Assembly (NCBI RefSeq): GCF_965118125.1
Contig: NZ_OZ221287.1
Span: forward strand, 1,426,001 to 1,490,000
Length of the DNA stretch: 64,000 nucleotides
Direction of reading: 5' to 3'
Source of the DNA: Pararobbsia alpina_A
GTDB taxonomy: Bacteria; Pseudomonadota; Gammaproteobacteria; Burkholderiales; Burkholderiaceae
Positions 54,414 to 62,849 of the stretch are shown in pieces. Made by a program: the position numbers and the translations under genes. The notes below the pieces were generated by a model, which saw nothing but the letters and a program-made list of their open reading frames with translations, did not search any database and was not told where the DNA came from. Position 1 is the stretch's first letter. Each line of letters starts with the position of its first letter.

Positions 54414-55499
54414 ATGGACGAAGAACTGAACCTTAAATTGCAGCCGCTGCGCGATCGCATCGATGAGCTCGACGCGCAGTTGCTTGCGTTGCTCAACGAG
54501 CGCGCCGCGGTGGTGCTCGAAGTCGGCGAGGTCAAGAAGACCATGTCGGCCCCCGTGTTCCGGCCCGAGCGTGAATTGCAGGTCATCGCGCGCCTGCAGC
54601 AGCTTGGCGCGGCCGGTCCGTTGAGGCCCGAGCACGTCGAAGCCATCTGGCGCGAAATCATGTCGGCAAGCCGCTCGCTCGAGCGCGAGCTGACGATCGC
54701 CTATCTCGGCCCGGTCGGCACCTACAGCGAGCTCGCGATGCAGACCTTGTTCGGCCAGTCGGTCAAAGGCTTGCCGTGCTCGTCGATCGACGAAGTCTTC
54801 CGGGCGGTCGAAGCCGGCGGAGCGGACTATGGCGTGGCACCGGTCGAGAATTCGACCGAAGGCGCCGTCTCCCGCACGCTCGATCTCATGCTCGATACGA
54901 CGTTGACGATCAGCGGCGAAATCGCCGTGCCGATTCACCATAATCTGCTGACCAAATCGGGCAAGCTCGATGGGGTCAAGCGGGTGTGCGCGCACGCGCA
55001 GGCCCTGGCGCAGTGTCAGGAGTGGCTGTCGAAGCACGCGCCGACGCTCGAGCGTCAGGCGGTGTCGAGCAACGCCGAAGCCGCACGTCTCGCCGCGGAA
55101 GATCCGACGCTTGCCGCGATCGCCGGCGATCGCGCGGCCGCGCACTACGGCCTGCAGGCCGTGGCCTCGCTGATCCAGGACGATCCGCACAACCGCACGC
55201 GTTTTGTCGTGATCGGCGGCACGTCGCCCGAATCGACCGGACGCGACCAGACGTCGATGATTCTGTCGGTGAAGAACGAGCCGGGCGCGGTGTTCCATAT
55301 GCTCGAGCCGTTTGCGCGGCACGGCGTGTCGATGACGCGCTTCGAGTCGCGGCCCGCGCGCCGTGGGGCATGGGAGTATTGGTTTTATATCGATATCGAG
55401 GGCCACAGCGACGATGCGAATGTCGCCGAGGCCATCGAAGAACTCGATCGCAGCGCGGCCTTTATCAAGATCCTCGGGTCGTATCCGCGCTCGCATTGA
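54414..55499 (+). CDS. pheA: Bifunctional chorismate mutase / prephenate dehydratase (P-protein)
   Basis: This protein commits chorismate to phenylalanine. The AroQ chorismate mutase domain (about 1-90, LRDRIDELDAQLLALLNERA) is followed by the prephenate dehydratase domain, with IAYLGPVGTYSELA and GVAPVENSTEGAVSRTLD. A C-terminal ACT domain has EPGAVFHMLEPFARHGVSMT and ESRPARRGAWEYWFYID, the phenylalanine feedback site. The length is 361 residues. A 180-nt gap separates it from serC; hisC follows after 75 nt. Confidence 0.96.
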   Translation: MDEELNLKLQPLRDRIDELDAQLLALLNERAAVVLEVGEVKKTMSAPVFRPERELQVIARLQQLGAAGPLRPEHVEAIWREIMSASRSLERELTIAYLGPVGTYSELAMQTLFGQSVKGLPCSSIDEVFRAVEAGGADYGVAPVENSTEGAVSRTLDLMLDTTLTISGEIAVPIHHNLLTKSGKLDGVKRVCAHAQALAQCQEWLSKHAPTLERQAVSSNAEAARLAAEDPTLAAIAGDRAAAHYGLQAVASLIQDDPHNRTRFVVIGGTSPESTGRDQTSMILSVKNEPGAVFHMLEPFARHGVSMTRFESRPARRGAWEYWFYIDIEGHSDDANVAEAIEELDRSAAFIKILGSYPRSH

Positions 55500-55574
55500 T
55501 CGCAGGCGCGAAAGCGCCGGCCGCGCGTGCGTCGCGGCGGCCGGCACCGTCAGTCAGTCAAGAAGGGAGCATTC

Positions 55575-56690
55575 ATGTCCGCCACGTCTTTCGGACCGTC
55601 GTACGTCCGTGCACTTGCGCCGTATATCGCCGGCAAGCCCATCTCCGAAGTCGCCCGCGAGTTCGGTCTCGATGAGGCGCGCATCGTCAAGCTCGCATCG
55701 AACGAAAACCCGCTCGGCATGCCGCCGTCGGCGCAGGCCGCGATGCAACAGGCCATCAGCGACCTCGGCCGCTATCCCGATGCGAACGGCTTCGATCTGA
55801 AGGCGGCGCTGTCCGCGCGATACGGCGTGACCGAAGACTGGATCACGCTTGGCAACGGCAGCAACGATATTCTCGAACTCGCGGCGCATGCGTTCGTTGA
55901 GCGCGGTCAGTCGATCGTGTTCGCGCAGTACTCGTTTGCTGTCTATGCGCTGGCGACGCAGGGTGTCGGCGCACGCGCGATCGTTGTGCCGGCGCAGGCC
56001 TATGGTCACGATCTCGATGCGATGCTCGCTGCGATCGAAGCCGATACGCGTGTCGTATTCGTCGCCAATCCGAACAACCCGACGGGCACGTTCATTCCGG
56101 GTGACAAGATCGAGGCGTTTATCAAGCAGGTGCCCGCGCACGTTGTCGTCGTGCTGGACGAGGCGTACACGGAATACTTGACGGCCGATCAGCGTTACGA
56201 CGCGATCGAGTGGACGCGCCGGTACCCGAACCTGCTGGTCTCGCGCACGTTCTCGAAGGCCTACGGCCTCGCTGGCCTGCGCGTTGGCTTTGCGATCGGT
56301 CAGCCCGCGTTGACCGATTTGCTCAACCGCCTGCGTCAGCCGTTTAACGTTAACAGCATGGCTCAGGCTGCGGCGGTCGCCGCGCTCGGCGATCACGCGT
56401 TTCTCGCAAAGAGCGCGGAGATCAATGCGGCCGGCTACAAGAAGCTGACCGCGGCATTCGACGAGCTCGGTCTCGAATACGTGCCGTCGTCGGGCAACTT
56501 CGTGCTGGTCCGCGTCGGCGATGACGACAACGCCGGCTCGCGTGTGAATCTCGGCTTGCTCAAGGAAGGCGTGATCGTGCGTCCGGTGGGCAACTATGGC
56601 CTGCCGCAGTGGCTGCGCGTGACGATCGGCTTGCCCGAGGAAAACGACGTGTTCCTGGCGGCACTGCGCCGTGTACTCGGCCGCGCGTGA
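55575..56690 (+). CDS. hisC: Histidinol-phosphate / aromatic aminotransferase
   Basis: This 371-residue PLP aminotransferase of the HisC family has KLASNENPLG near the N-terminus, ANPNNPTGTF, and the PLP lysine in SRTFSKAYGLAGLRVG. In this supraoperon position between pheA and tyrA, the enzyme probably transaminates aromatic keto acids as well as, or instead of, histidinol phosphate. GGGAG at 55565-55569 supports ATG 55575. Its stop shares one base with the tyrA start (TGATG). Confidence 0.93.
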   Translation: MSATSFGPSYVRALAPYIAGKPISEVAREFGLDEARIVKLASNENPLGMPPSAQAAMQQAISDLGRYPDANGFDLKAALSARYGVTEDWITLGNGSNDILELAAHAFVERGQSIVFAQYSFAVYALATQGVGARAIVVPAQAYGHDLDAMLAAIEADTRVVFVANPNNPTGTFIPGDKIEAFIKQVPAHVVVVLDEAYTEYLTADQRYDAIEWTRRYPNLLVSRTFSKAYGLAGLRVGFAIGQPALTDLLNRLRQPFNVNSMAQAAAVAALGDHAFLAKSAEINAAGYKKLTAAFDELGLEYVPSSGNFVLVRVGDDDNAGSRVNLGLLKEGVIVRPVGNYGLPQWLRVTIGLPEENDVFLAALRRVLGRA

Positions 56691-57820
56691 TGAGTGCAAT
56701 GAATTCAGGCCCGCAGGGCGCTGTGTCGCAGGATCCGGCCGCGAATCAGAACGGTAGTGCCGGGCAGGGGGCGGGCGCAGGCGCGGCTGAAGGTGCTCCG
56801 CTGCCGGACTCGAACGCTGTTGCGGGACAGACCACGCCTTTGCAAGGCAACGGTTTTGCGTTCCGCAAGATTGTGATCTGCGGAGTCGGCCTGATTGGCG
56901 GCTCGCTCGCGCTGGCGCTTCGCCGTGCCGGATGCGTGGGCCCGTCGAGCACGATCGTTGGTGTGGGCCGTTCGCATGCATCGGTCGACCGCGCGGTTGA
57001 GCTGGGCGTGGTCGATTCGGCCTGTACGTTTGACGACGTCGCCGGGCTCGCGTCGGCGCTCGATGGCGCCGATATCGTGTTGCTCGCTGCGCCCGTCGCG
57101 CAGACCGGCGCCTTGCTCGACGTCATGCTGCCGCATCTGCAGTTGCAGACGATCGTGACCGACGCCGGCAGCACCAAGGGTGACGTGATTGCCGCGGCGC
57201 GTGCTTCGCTGGGCTCGCGGGTCGGGCAGTTCGTGCCCGCGCATCCGATCGCGGGTCGTGAGCGCAGTGGTGTCGATGCCGCGCTCGAATCGCTCTATGA
57301 CGGCCGTAACGTCGTGCTGTGTCCGCTGGACGAGAACCGCGGTGACGATGTCGCGCGTGTCGACGCGATGTGGCAGGCGACCGGCGCCCGCACGCACCGC
57401 ATGACGGCTGCGCAGCATGACGGCGTGTTCGCGTCGGTCAGCCATCTTCCACACCTGCTGTCGTTTGCGCTGGTCGACCAGATTCTCGATTCGCCTGACG
57501 CCGCGCTCAAATTCGGCTTTGCCGCGGGCGGGTTTCGCGATTTCACGCGGATCGCCGCCTCCAGCCCGGAAATGTGGCGCGATATCTTTCTCGCGAACCG
57601 CGATGCCGTGCTCGCCGAACTCGACGGCTATACCGCCGTGCTTGCACGTCTGCGCGCCGCCATTGAGCGGGGCGACGGCGAATCGCTGTCGGCGGTGTTC
57701 ACCCGGGCGCGTGACGCACGGGAGGCGTGGAGCGATCGTCCGGGCACCGGCGCGGCAGGGCAGGCACCGGTCGTTCAGGCTCCGGCCACCGGCCGGACAG
57801 ACGCCAACCCAGGCAACTGA
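56690..57820 (+). CDS. tyrA: Prephenate/arogenate dehydrogenase
   Basis: This is the NAD(P)-dependent enzyme of tyrosine synthesis. The Rossmann motif VICGVGLIGGSLALAL is at about 63-78, and AHPIAGRERSGVDAA and SHLPHLLSFALVDQI follow. At 376 residues it is longer than most single-domain TyrA. An Ala/Gly/Asn/Gln-rich N-terminal extension of about 55 residues precedes the core, and a short Ala/Pro-rich tail ends it. It overlaps hisC by one base. There is no fused mutase domain. Confidence 0.93.
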   Translation: MSAMNSGPQGAVSQDPAANQNGSAGQGAGAGAAEGAPLPDSNAVAGQTTPLQGNGFAFRKIVICGVGLIGGSLALALRRAGCVGPSSTIVGVGRSHASVDRAVELGVVDSACTFDDVAGLASALDGADIVLLAAPVAQTGALLDVMLPHLQLQTIVTDAGSTKGDVIAAARASLGSRVGQFVPAHPIAGRERSGVDAALESLYDGRNVVLCPLDENRGDDVARVDAMWQATGARTHRMTAAQHDGVFASVSHLPHLLSFALVDQILDSPDAALKFGFAAGGFRDFTRIAASSPEMWRDIFLANRDAVLAELDGYTAVLARLRAAIERGDGESLSAVFTRARDAREAWSDRPGTGAAGQAPVVQAPATGRTDANPGN

Positions 57821-58031
57821 GGCGTGCGTCGGCATCCGTGCCGGCATTCCAGACGTGCCGCGCGCCTGGTCGAACGGCTGACTGGACGCGCACGGACGCT
57901 CGTCGTCCAATAAAGTAGAGCCCACAAGTCGAGCCTGCGTTCATTCGGGCCGGCAAAGGTAGGGCCTTAGCGGCCGTGTTTCGATGTGCTTTTCGGCACG
58001 CGACGGCATGGCCGAACAACAGGGATTCAAG

Positions 58032-59333
58032 ATGGAACAACTGGTATTGGGACCGTTCTCGCGTGCTGCCGGCACCGTGCGTCTGCCGGGTTCGAAGAGC
58101 ATTTCGAATCGCGTGCTGCTGCTGGCGGCGCTCGCCGACGGCGAAACCGTCGTCGACAACTTGCTGGCGTCGGACGACACGAAAGTCATGCTCGAGGCGC
58201 TCGCGAAGCTCGGCATCGGGATCGAGCGTGACGGCGATCGCTGCACCGTTCGCGGCGCGGGCGGCGTGTTTCCGGTCAAGGACGGCGAGCTGTTTCTCGG
58301 CAACGCCGGTACGGCGGTGCGTCCGCTGACGGCGGCGCTGGCGCTCAGCGGCGGCGAATATCGCGTGCACGGCGTGCCGCGCATGCACGAGCGCCCGATT
58401 GGCGACCTCGTCGACGGGCTGCGCCAGATCGGCGCTTCGGTCGACTACGAGCAGAACGAGGGCTTTCCGCCGCTGCGCATTCATCCGGCAACGATCGCCG
58501 TCGCCGCGCCGATCCGTGTGCGCGGCGATGTATCGAGCCAGTTTCTGACGGCGTTGCTGCTGACGTTGCCGCTCGTTGCACGCACCGCGCCCGTGGTCAT
58601 CGAAGTTCAGGGCGAGCTGATCTCGAAGCCGTATATCGAGATCACGACACGCCTGATGGCGCGTTTTGGCGTCGACGTGGCACGCGACGGCTGGTCGCGC
58701 TTTACGATTCCGGCGGGGGCGCGCTATCGCTCCCCGGGACGCATCGCGGTCGAGGGCGACGCGTCGTCGGCCTCGTACTTTCTTGCCGCCGGTGCAATCG
58801 GCGGTGGCCCGCTGCGCGTGGAAGGCGTCGGCCATACGAGCATCCAGGGCGACGTGCAGTTTGCCGATGCGCTGGCAAAGATGGGCGCGAACGTGTCGGT
58901 CGGCGATGAGTGGATCGAAGTCCGCGGTGTCGAGAATGAAGACGGCCGCCTGAGCGCCATCGACATGGATTTCAACCTGATTCCGGATGCCGCGATGACG
59001 ATCGCGGTCGCGGCGCTGTTTGCCAATGGCCCGAGCACGCTGCGCAATATCGCGAGCTGGCGCGTCAAGGAAACCGACCGGATCGCCGCGATGGCGACCG
59101 AGTTGCGCAAGGTGGGCGCGACCGTCGAGGAAGGCCAGGACTACCTCGTCGTGACGCCCCCGGCGGCATTGACGCCGAATGCCGAAATCGACACATACGA
59201 CGATCACCGGATGGCCATGTGCTTTTCGCTCGTGAGCCTGGCGGGCGTGCCCGTCAAGATCAACGACCCGCGTTGCGTCGGCAAGACGTTCCCCGACTAT
59301 TTCGACCGTTTCGGGGCTGTGACGCATCAATGA
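58032..59333 (+). CDS. aroA: EPSP synthase (3-phosphoshikimate 1-carboxyvinyltransferase)
   Basis: This shikimate-pathway enzyme joins phosphoshikimate and PEP. It is 433 residues long and of the class I type. PGSKSISNRVLLLAALA binds phosphoshikimate. LGNAGTAVRPLTAAL is the PEP and glyphosate loop, with the sensitive-type Gly in GNAGTA. RVKETDRIAAMATELRKVGA lies near the end. Of the three in-frame ATGs (57984, 58008, 58032) I prefer 58032, which has AGGGA about 6 nt upstream and matches the family N-terminus. Its stop overlaps cmk. Confidence 0.95.
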   Translation: MEQLVLGPFSRAAGTVRLPGSKSISNRVLLLAALADGETVVDNLLASDDTKVMLEALAKLGIGIERDGDRCTVRGAGGVFPVKDGELFLGNAGTAVRPLTAALALSGGEYRVHGVPRMHERPIGDLVDGLRQIGASVDYEQNEGFPPLRIHPATIAVAAPIRVRGDVSSQFLTALLLTLPLVARTAPVVIEVQGELISKPYIEITTRLMARFGVDVARDGWSRFTIPAGARYRSPGRIAVEGDASSASYFLAAGAIGGGPLRVEGVGHTSIQGDVQFADALAKMGANVSVGDEWIEVRGVENEDGRLSAIDMDFNLIPDAAMTIAVAALFANGPSTLRNIASWRVKETDRIAAMATELRKVGATVEEGQDYLVVTPPAALTPNAEIDTYDDHRMAMCFSLVSLAGVPVKINDPRCVGKTFPDYFDRFGAVTHQ

Positions 59334-60013
59334 GTGCCAATCTGAAAGTACCGGTCATCACGATCGACGGCCCGACCGCGTCGGGCAAGGGCACCGTGGC
59401 CCAGAAGGTGGCCGAAGCGCTGGCGTTTCACTATCTGGATAGCGGGGCGCTCTACCGGTTGACGGCGCTCGCGAGCCTGAAGATCGGGATCGACGAAAAC
59501 GACGTCGACACGCTTGTCGAACTGGCCCAGGACCTCCATATCGTGTTCCGCGAGGGCTGCGTGCGCCTCGACGGGCAGGACGTGTCGCTCGATATCCGTG
59601 CCGAGCACGTGGGTAATCGGGCCTCGTCGATCGCCGTGCATGGCGCGCTGCGGCAGGCGCTGATTGCCCGCCAGCGGGCCTTCCGCGTGCCTCCGGGCCT
59701 GGTCGCGGACGGCCGCGACATGGGCACTGTGATCTTCCCGGATGCCACGCTCAAGGTGTTTTTGACCGCCAGCGTGGCCGCCCGCGCGGAGCGCCGATAT
59801 AAGCAATTGATAGAAAAAGGTTTTTCTGCTAAGCTAGACGATCTCAGTCGCGATTTGCAAGCACGCGACGATCGCGACAGCCAGCGGGCCGCCGCGCCGC
59901 TCAAGCCGGCCGACGATGCGCTGACGCTCGATACCTCGGGTCTGGACGTCGAACAGACCGTTCAAACGGTGGTCGGGTGGTTTCGCGAGAGAGTGCAGAA
60001 GAAGCAAGAGTAG
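59330..60013 (+). CDS. cmk: Cytidylate kinase
   Basis: This 227-residue kinase phosphorylates CMP and dCMP. The P-loop is ITIDGPTASGKGTVAQKVAE, followed by HYLDSGALYR and VADGRDMGTVIFPDA. It overlaps aroA by 4 nt (ATGA). Codons for residues about 160-170 (LIEKGFSAKLD) are unusually AT-rich and rare for this genome. They embed a promoter-like sequence, listed separately, which could drive rpsA. Confidence 0.95.
   Translation: MSANLKVPVITIDGPTASGKGTVAQKVAEALAFHYLDSGALYRLTALASLKIGIDENDVDTLVELAQDLHIVFREGCVRLDGQDVSLDIRAEHVGNRASSIAVHGALRQALIARQRAFRVPPGLVADGRDMGTVIFPDATLKVFLTASVAARAERRYKQLIEKGFSAKLDDLSRDLQARDDRDSQRAAAPLKPADDALTLDTSGLDVEQTVQTVVGWFRERVQKKQE
59807..59835 (+). promoter_or_regulatory. 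rpsA: Candidate internal promoter for rpsA within cmk
   Basis: TTGATA (59807-59812) and TAAGCT (59830-59835) have an exact 17-nt spacer. They sit in a run of rare AT-rich codons (ATA, TCT, CTA) inside otherwise GC-rich cmk. In E. coli rpsA promoters also lie within and after cmk, so the position is sensible. Confidence 0.55.
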
Positions 60014-60137
60014 GCGCAGTGAAGTGTCCCGGGCGTTGTGCTGCGGGACGTGTGTTAAACCTCTAACCCCGCATGTTGACCGTTTGGCAGTGACGCGCGC
60101 CGCGCGATGAACGGGAACGTGTGATTTTTCATTTTTT

Positions 60138-61847
60138 ATGTCCGACCTGCAAACCTCAACCTCCAGCAACGAATCCTTTGCGGCTCTGTTCGAAGAGTCG
60201 CTGACCCGTCAAGACATGCGCGCCGGCGAAGTGATCTCCGCCGAAGTCGTGCGTGTTGACCACAACTTCGTGGTCGTCAACGCGGGTCTGAAGTCCGAAG
60301 CCTATATTCCCATCGAAGAATTCTTCAACGATGCAGGTGAGGTTGAAGTTCAGGCGGGCGACTTCGTTTCGGTCGCGATCGACGCGCTCGAAAACGGTTA
60401 TGGCGACACGATCCTGTCGCGCGACAAGGCGAAGCGCCTCGCTTCGTGGCTGTCGCTGGAAAAGGCTCTCGACAACAACGAACTCGTGACCGGCACGATC
60501 ACGGGCAAGGTCAAGGGCGGCCTGACCGTCATGGTCAACGGCATCCGCGCGTTCCTGCCGGGTTCGCTCGTCGACACCCGTCCGGTCAAGGACACGACGC
60601 CGTACGAAGGCAAGACCCTCGAATTCCGCGTGATCAAGCTCGACCGCAAGCGCAACAACGTTGTGCTGTCGCGTCGTGCCGTGATCGAAGCCACGCAAGG
60701 CGAAGAACGCGCGAAGCTGCTCGAGACGCTCAAGGAAGGCGCGATCGTCGAAGGCGTCGTCAAGAACATCACCGACTACGGTGCGTTCGTTGACCTCGGC
60801 GGCATCGACGGCCTGCTGCACATCACCGACATCGCATGGCGCCGCGTGCGTCACCCGAGCGAAGTCCTGTCGGTTGGCCAGGAAGTCACCGCGAAGATCC
60901 TCAAGTTCGATCAAGAGAAGAACCGCGTTTCGCTGGGTATCAAGCAACTGGGCGACGATCCGTGGGAAGGCATCTCGCGCCGCTACCCGTCGGGCACGCG
61001 TCTGTTCGGCAAGGTCACGAACATCACCGACTACGGCGCATTCGTCGAAGTCGAGTCGGGTATCGAAGGCCTGGTCCACGTCTCGGAAATGGACTGGACG
61101 AACAAGAACGTTGCACCGAGCAAGGTTGTCCAGCTTGGCGACGAAGTCGAAGTCATGGTGCTCGAGATCGACGAAGACCGTCGTCGTATCAGCCTCGGCA
61201 TGAAGCAATGCAAGCCGAATCCGTGGGATGACTTCAGCCGCAACTACAAGAAGGGCGACAAGCTCAAGGGCGCGATCAAGTCGATCACCGACTTCGGCGT
61301 GTTCATTGGCCTGCCTGGCGGCATCGACGGCCTGGTCCACCTGTCGGACCTGTCGTGGAACGAAAGCGGCGAAGAAGCGGTTCGCAAGTACAAGAAGGGC
61401 GACGAAGTCGAAGCCCTGGTGCTCGGTATCGACGTCGAGAAGGAACGCATCTCGCTCGGTATCAAGCAAATGGAAGGCGACCCGTTCAGCAACTACGTTG
61501 CGATGAACGACAAGGGTTCGATCGTGACCGGTTCGGTCAAGACGGTCGACGCGAAGGGTGCTGTCGTGACGCTGCAAGGCGACATCGAAGGCTACCTGCG
61601 CGCTTCGGAAATCACGCATGACCGCGTTGAAGATGCGCGCAATGTGCTGAAGGAAGGCCAGCAGGTCGAAGCCGTCGTGATCAACATCGACCGCAAGTCG
61701 CGCAGCATCAATCTGTCGATCAAGGCAAAGGACCAGGCTGAACAGTCCGAAGCCATGGCGAAGATGGCGAACGACAGCTCGGCGGCAAGCGGCACGACGA
61801 ATCTCGGCGCGCTGCTCAAGGCTAAGCTGGACGGTCAGAACCAGTAA
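60138..61847 (+). CDS. rpsA: 30S ribosomal protein S1
   Basis: This 569-residue protein has six S1/OB domains that help mRNA bind to the 30S subunit. Repeats such as GVVKNITDYGAFVDLGGIDG, GKVTNITDYGAFVEVESGIE and GAIKSITDFGVFIGLPGGID show the domain spacing. The leader just before ATG 60138 (gatttttcattttttATG) has no Shine-Dalgarno and is U-rich, as in E. coli rpsA, where such a leader supports S1-dependent autoregulation. A small hairpin (60026-60049) lies in the leader. Confidence 0.97.
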   Translation: MSDLQTSTSSNESFAALFEESLTRQDMRAGEVISAEVVRVDHNFVVVNAGLKSEAYIPIEEFFNDAGEVEVQAGDFVSVAIDALENGYGDTILSRDKAKRLASWLSLEKALDNNELVTGTITGKVKGGLTVMVNGIRAFLPGSLVDTRPVKDTTPYEGKTLEFRVIKLDRKRNNVVLSRRAVIEATQGEERAKLLETLKEGAIVEGVVKNITDYGAFVDLGGIDGLLHITDIAWRRVRHPSEVLSVGQEVTAKILKFDQEKNRVSLGIKQLGDDPWEGISRRYPSGTRLFGKVTNITDYGAFVEVESGIEGLVHVSEMDWTNKNVAPSKVVQLGDEVEVMVLEIDEDRRRISLGMKQCKPNPWDDFSRNYKKGDKLKGAIKSITDFGVFIGLPGGIDGLVHLSDLSWNESGEEAVRKYKKGDEVEALVLGIDVEKERISLGIKQMEGDPFSNYVAMNDKGSIVTGSVKTVDAKGAVVTLQGDIEGYLRASEITHDRVEDARNVLKEGQQVEAVVINIDRKSRSINLSIKAKDQAEQSEAMAKMANDSSAASGTTNLGALLKAKLDGQNQ

Positions 61848-61859
61848 GGTTGCCGGCGT

Positions 61860-62183
61860 ATGACCAAATCCGAATTGGTCGCGCAATTGGCCACGCGATT
61901 TTCACAACTGGTGTTGAAGGATGTGGATTTCGCCGTGAAGCAGATGCTCGATGCGATGTCCGACTCGCTTGCGAAAGGACACCGCATTGAAATTCGAGGC
62001 TTCGGTAGTTTCGGACTGAACCGCCGCCCGTCGCGAGTCGGGCGCAATCCGAAGTCTGGCGAGAAGGTGCTCGTGCCCGAAAAGCACGTGCCGCATTTCA
62101 AGCCAGGCAAGGAATTGCGCGAACGCGTCGACGGTCGTGCGGGAGAGCCGCTGAAGCAGGACGGCGCGAGCAGCACGCTGTAA
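61860..62183 (+). CDS. ihfB: Integration host factor, beta subunit
   Basis: This 107-residue DNA-bending protein pairs with IhfA. It has the HU/IHF pattern, with IEIRGFGSFGLNRRPSRVGRNP and the Pro-tipped arm region KSGEKVLVPEKHVPHFKPGK. A slightly extended C-terminus (DGRAGEPLKQDGASSTL) is present. It starts 12 nt after rpsA, the conserved rpsA-ihfB pairing. A perfect 16-bp palindrome at 62198-62213 and the terminator at 62321 follow. Confidence 0.95.
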   Translation: MTKSELVAQLATRFSQLVLKDVDFAVKQMLDAMSDSLAKGHRIEIRGFGSFGLNRRPSRVGRNPKSGEKVLVPEKHVPHFKPGKELRERVDGRAGEPLKQDGASSTL

Positions 62184-62488
62184 AGCATGCTTGCGCCGCG
62201 GTCCGCGGACCGCTTTTCTTCGAGGGTCGCTCAACGAGCGACCTGAAATGAAGCGCGGCACCGGGTTCGACTGACGGCTCGCATCGTCCGCCGCCAATTG
62301 AAGTGATTGCAGTACCCTTGAAAAAGCGCCTTCGGGCGCTTTTTTTGTATCTGTGCGGCGTTGCTGCCCGTCCTGCCGGGACATTCGCGGCATCCTTTAC
62401 AATACGCACGATTCGCAAACCGACGTCACGGCTCGCTGGTCGGGCTGTCCTGGGCGTCTTTCGTCACTCATCAACGGAAACGAATCGC
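62184..62488. other. Intergenic between ihfB and lapA
   Basis: About 305 bp with no gene. It contains a perfect 16-bp palindrome followed by TTTTCTT (62198-62220), a possible early terminator, and the intrinsic terminator at 62321-62346. A TACAAT hexamer at 62398-62403 is a possible lapA -10, but no good -35 is visible. Confidence 0.5.
62321..62346 (+). terminator. Rho-independent terminator after ihfB
   Basis: AAAAAGCGCC (62321-62330), a TTCG tetraloop, GGCGC and seven T form a textbook terminator, ending the supraoperon before lapA. Confidence 0.92.
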
Positions 62489-62782
62489 ATGAGGTTTATC
62501 GTCTGGCTGTTGCGCGCGGTGGTGTTCATTGTGCTGCTCGTGCTCGCGTTGGCGAACACGCAGGACGCATCGCTCAATTTCGTCGCCGGCTACTCGTGGA
62601 CGGCGCCGCTGATCCTGATCGGCCTCGTGTTCTTCGCCGTTGGCCTGCTGGCCGGTGTGCTGGCCGCCGCGCCGGCGCTTGTGCGACAGCGCCTTGAGAT
62701 CGGGCGGCTCAAGCGCCAGTTGAAGAACGTGCAGGACACGCCCGCCGTCATCGACGAGCCCCCGCTGCCCCCGATCATTTGA
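62489..62782 (+). CDS. lapA: LapA-family inner-membrane protein
   Basis: This 97-residue protein has two hydrophobic helices (about 5-22 and 37-62) and a cytoplasmic coiled-coil tail (LEIGRLKRQLKNVQD), with ANTQDASLNFVAGYSW between the helices, as in LapA (YciS). It works with LapB in setting the level of LPS synthesis. It is followed by lapB after 67 nt. Confidence 0.9.
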   Translation: MRFIVWLLRAVVFIVLLVLALANTQDASLNFVAGYSWTAPLILIGLVFFAVGLLAGVLAAAPALVRQRLEIGRLKRQLKNVQDTPAVIDEPPLPPII

Positions 62783-62849
62783 CGCGGGCGCCAGGCGCCT
62801 CGATACCCGAATGTATTTCCCACTCTCTTTTATTGCCTGATCACACCGC

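Noticed and set aside
53628..55547. Long antisense frame across serC and pheA
   Set aside because: It spans two unrelated conserved genes and has no domain; this is a codon-bias artefact.
60156..61886. 576-codon open frame antisense to rpsA
   Set aside because: Its repetitive sequence only reflects the S1 repeats on the opposite strand.
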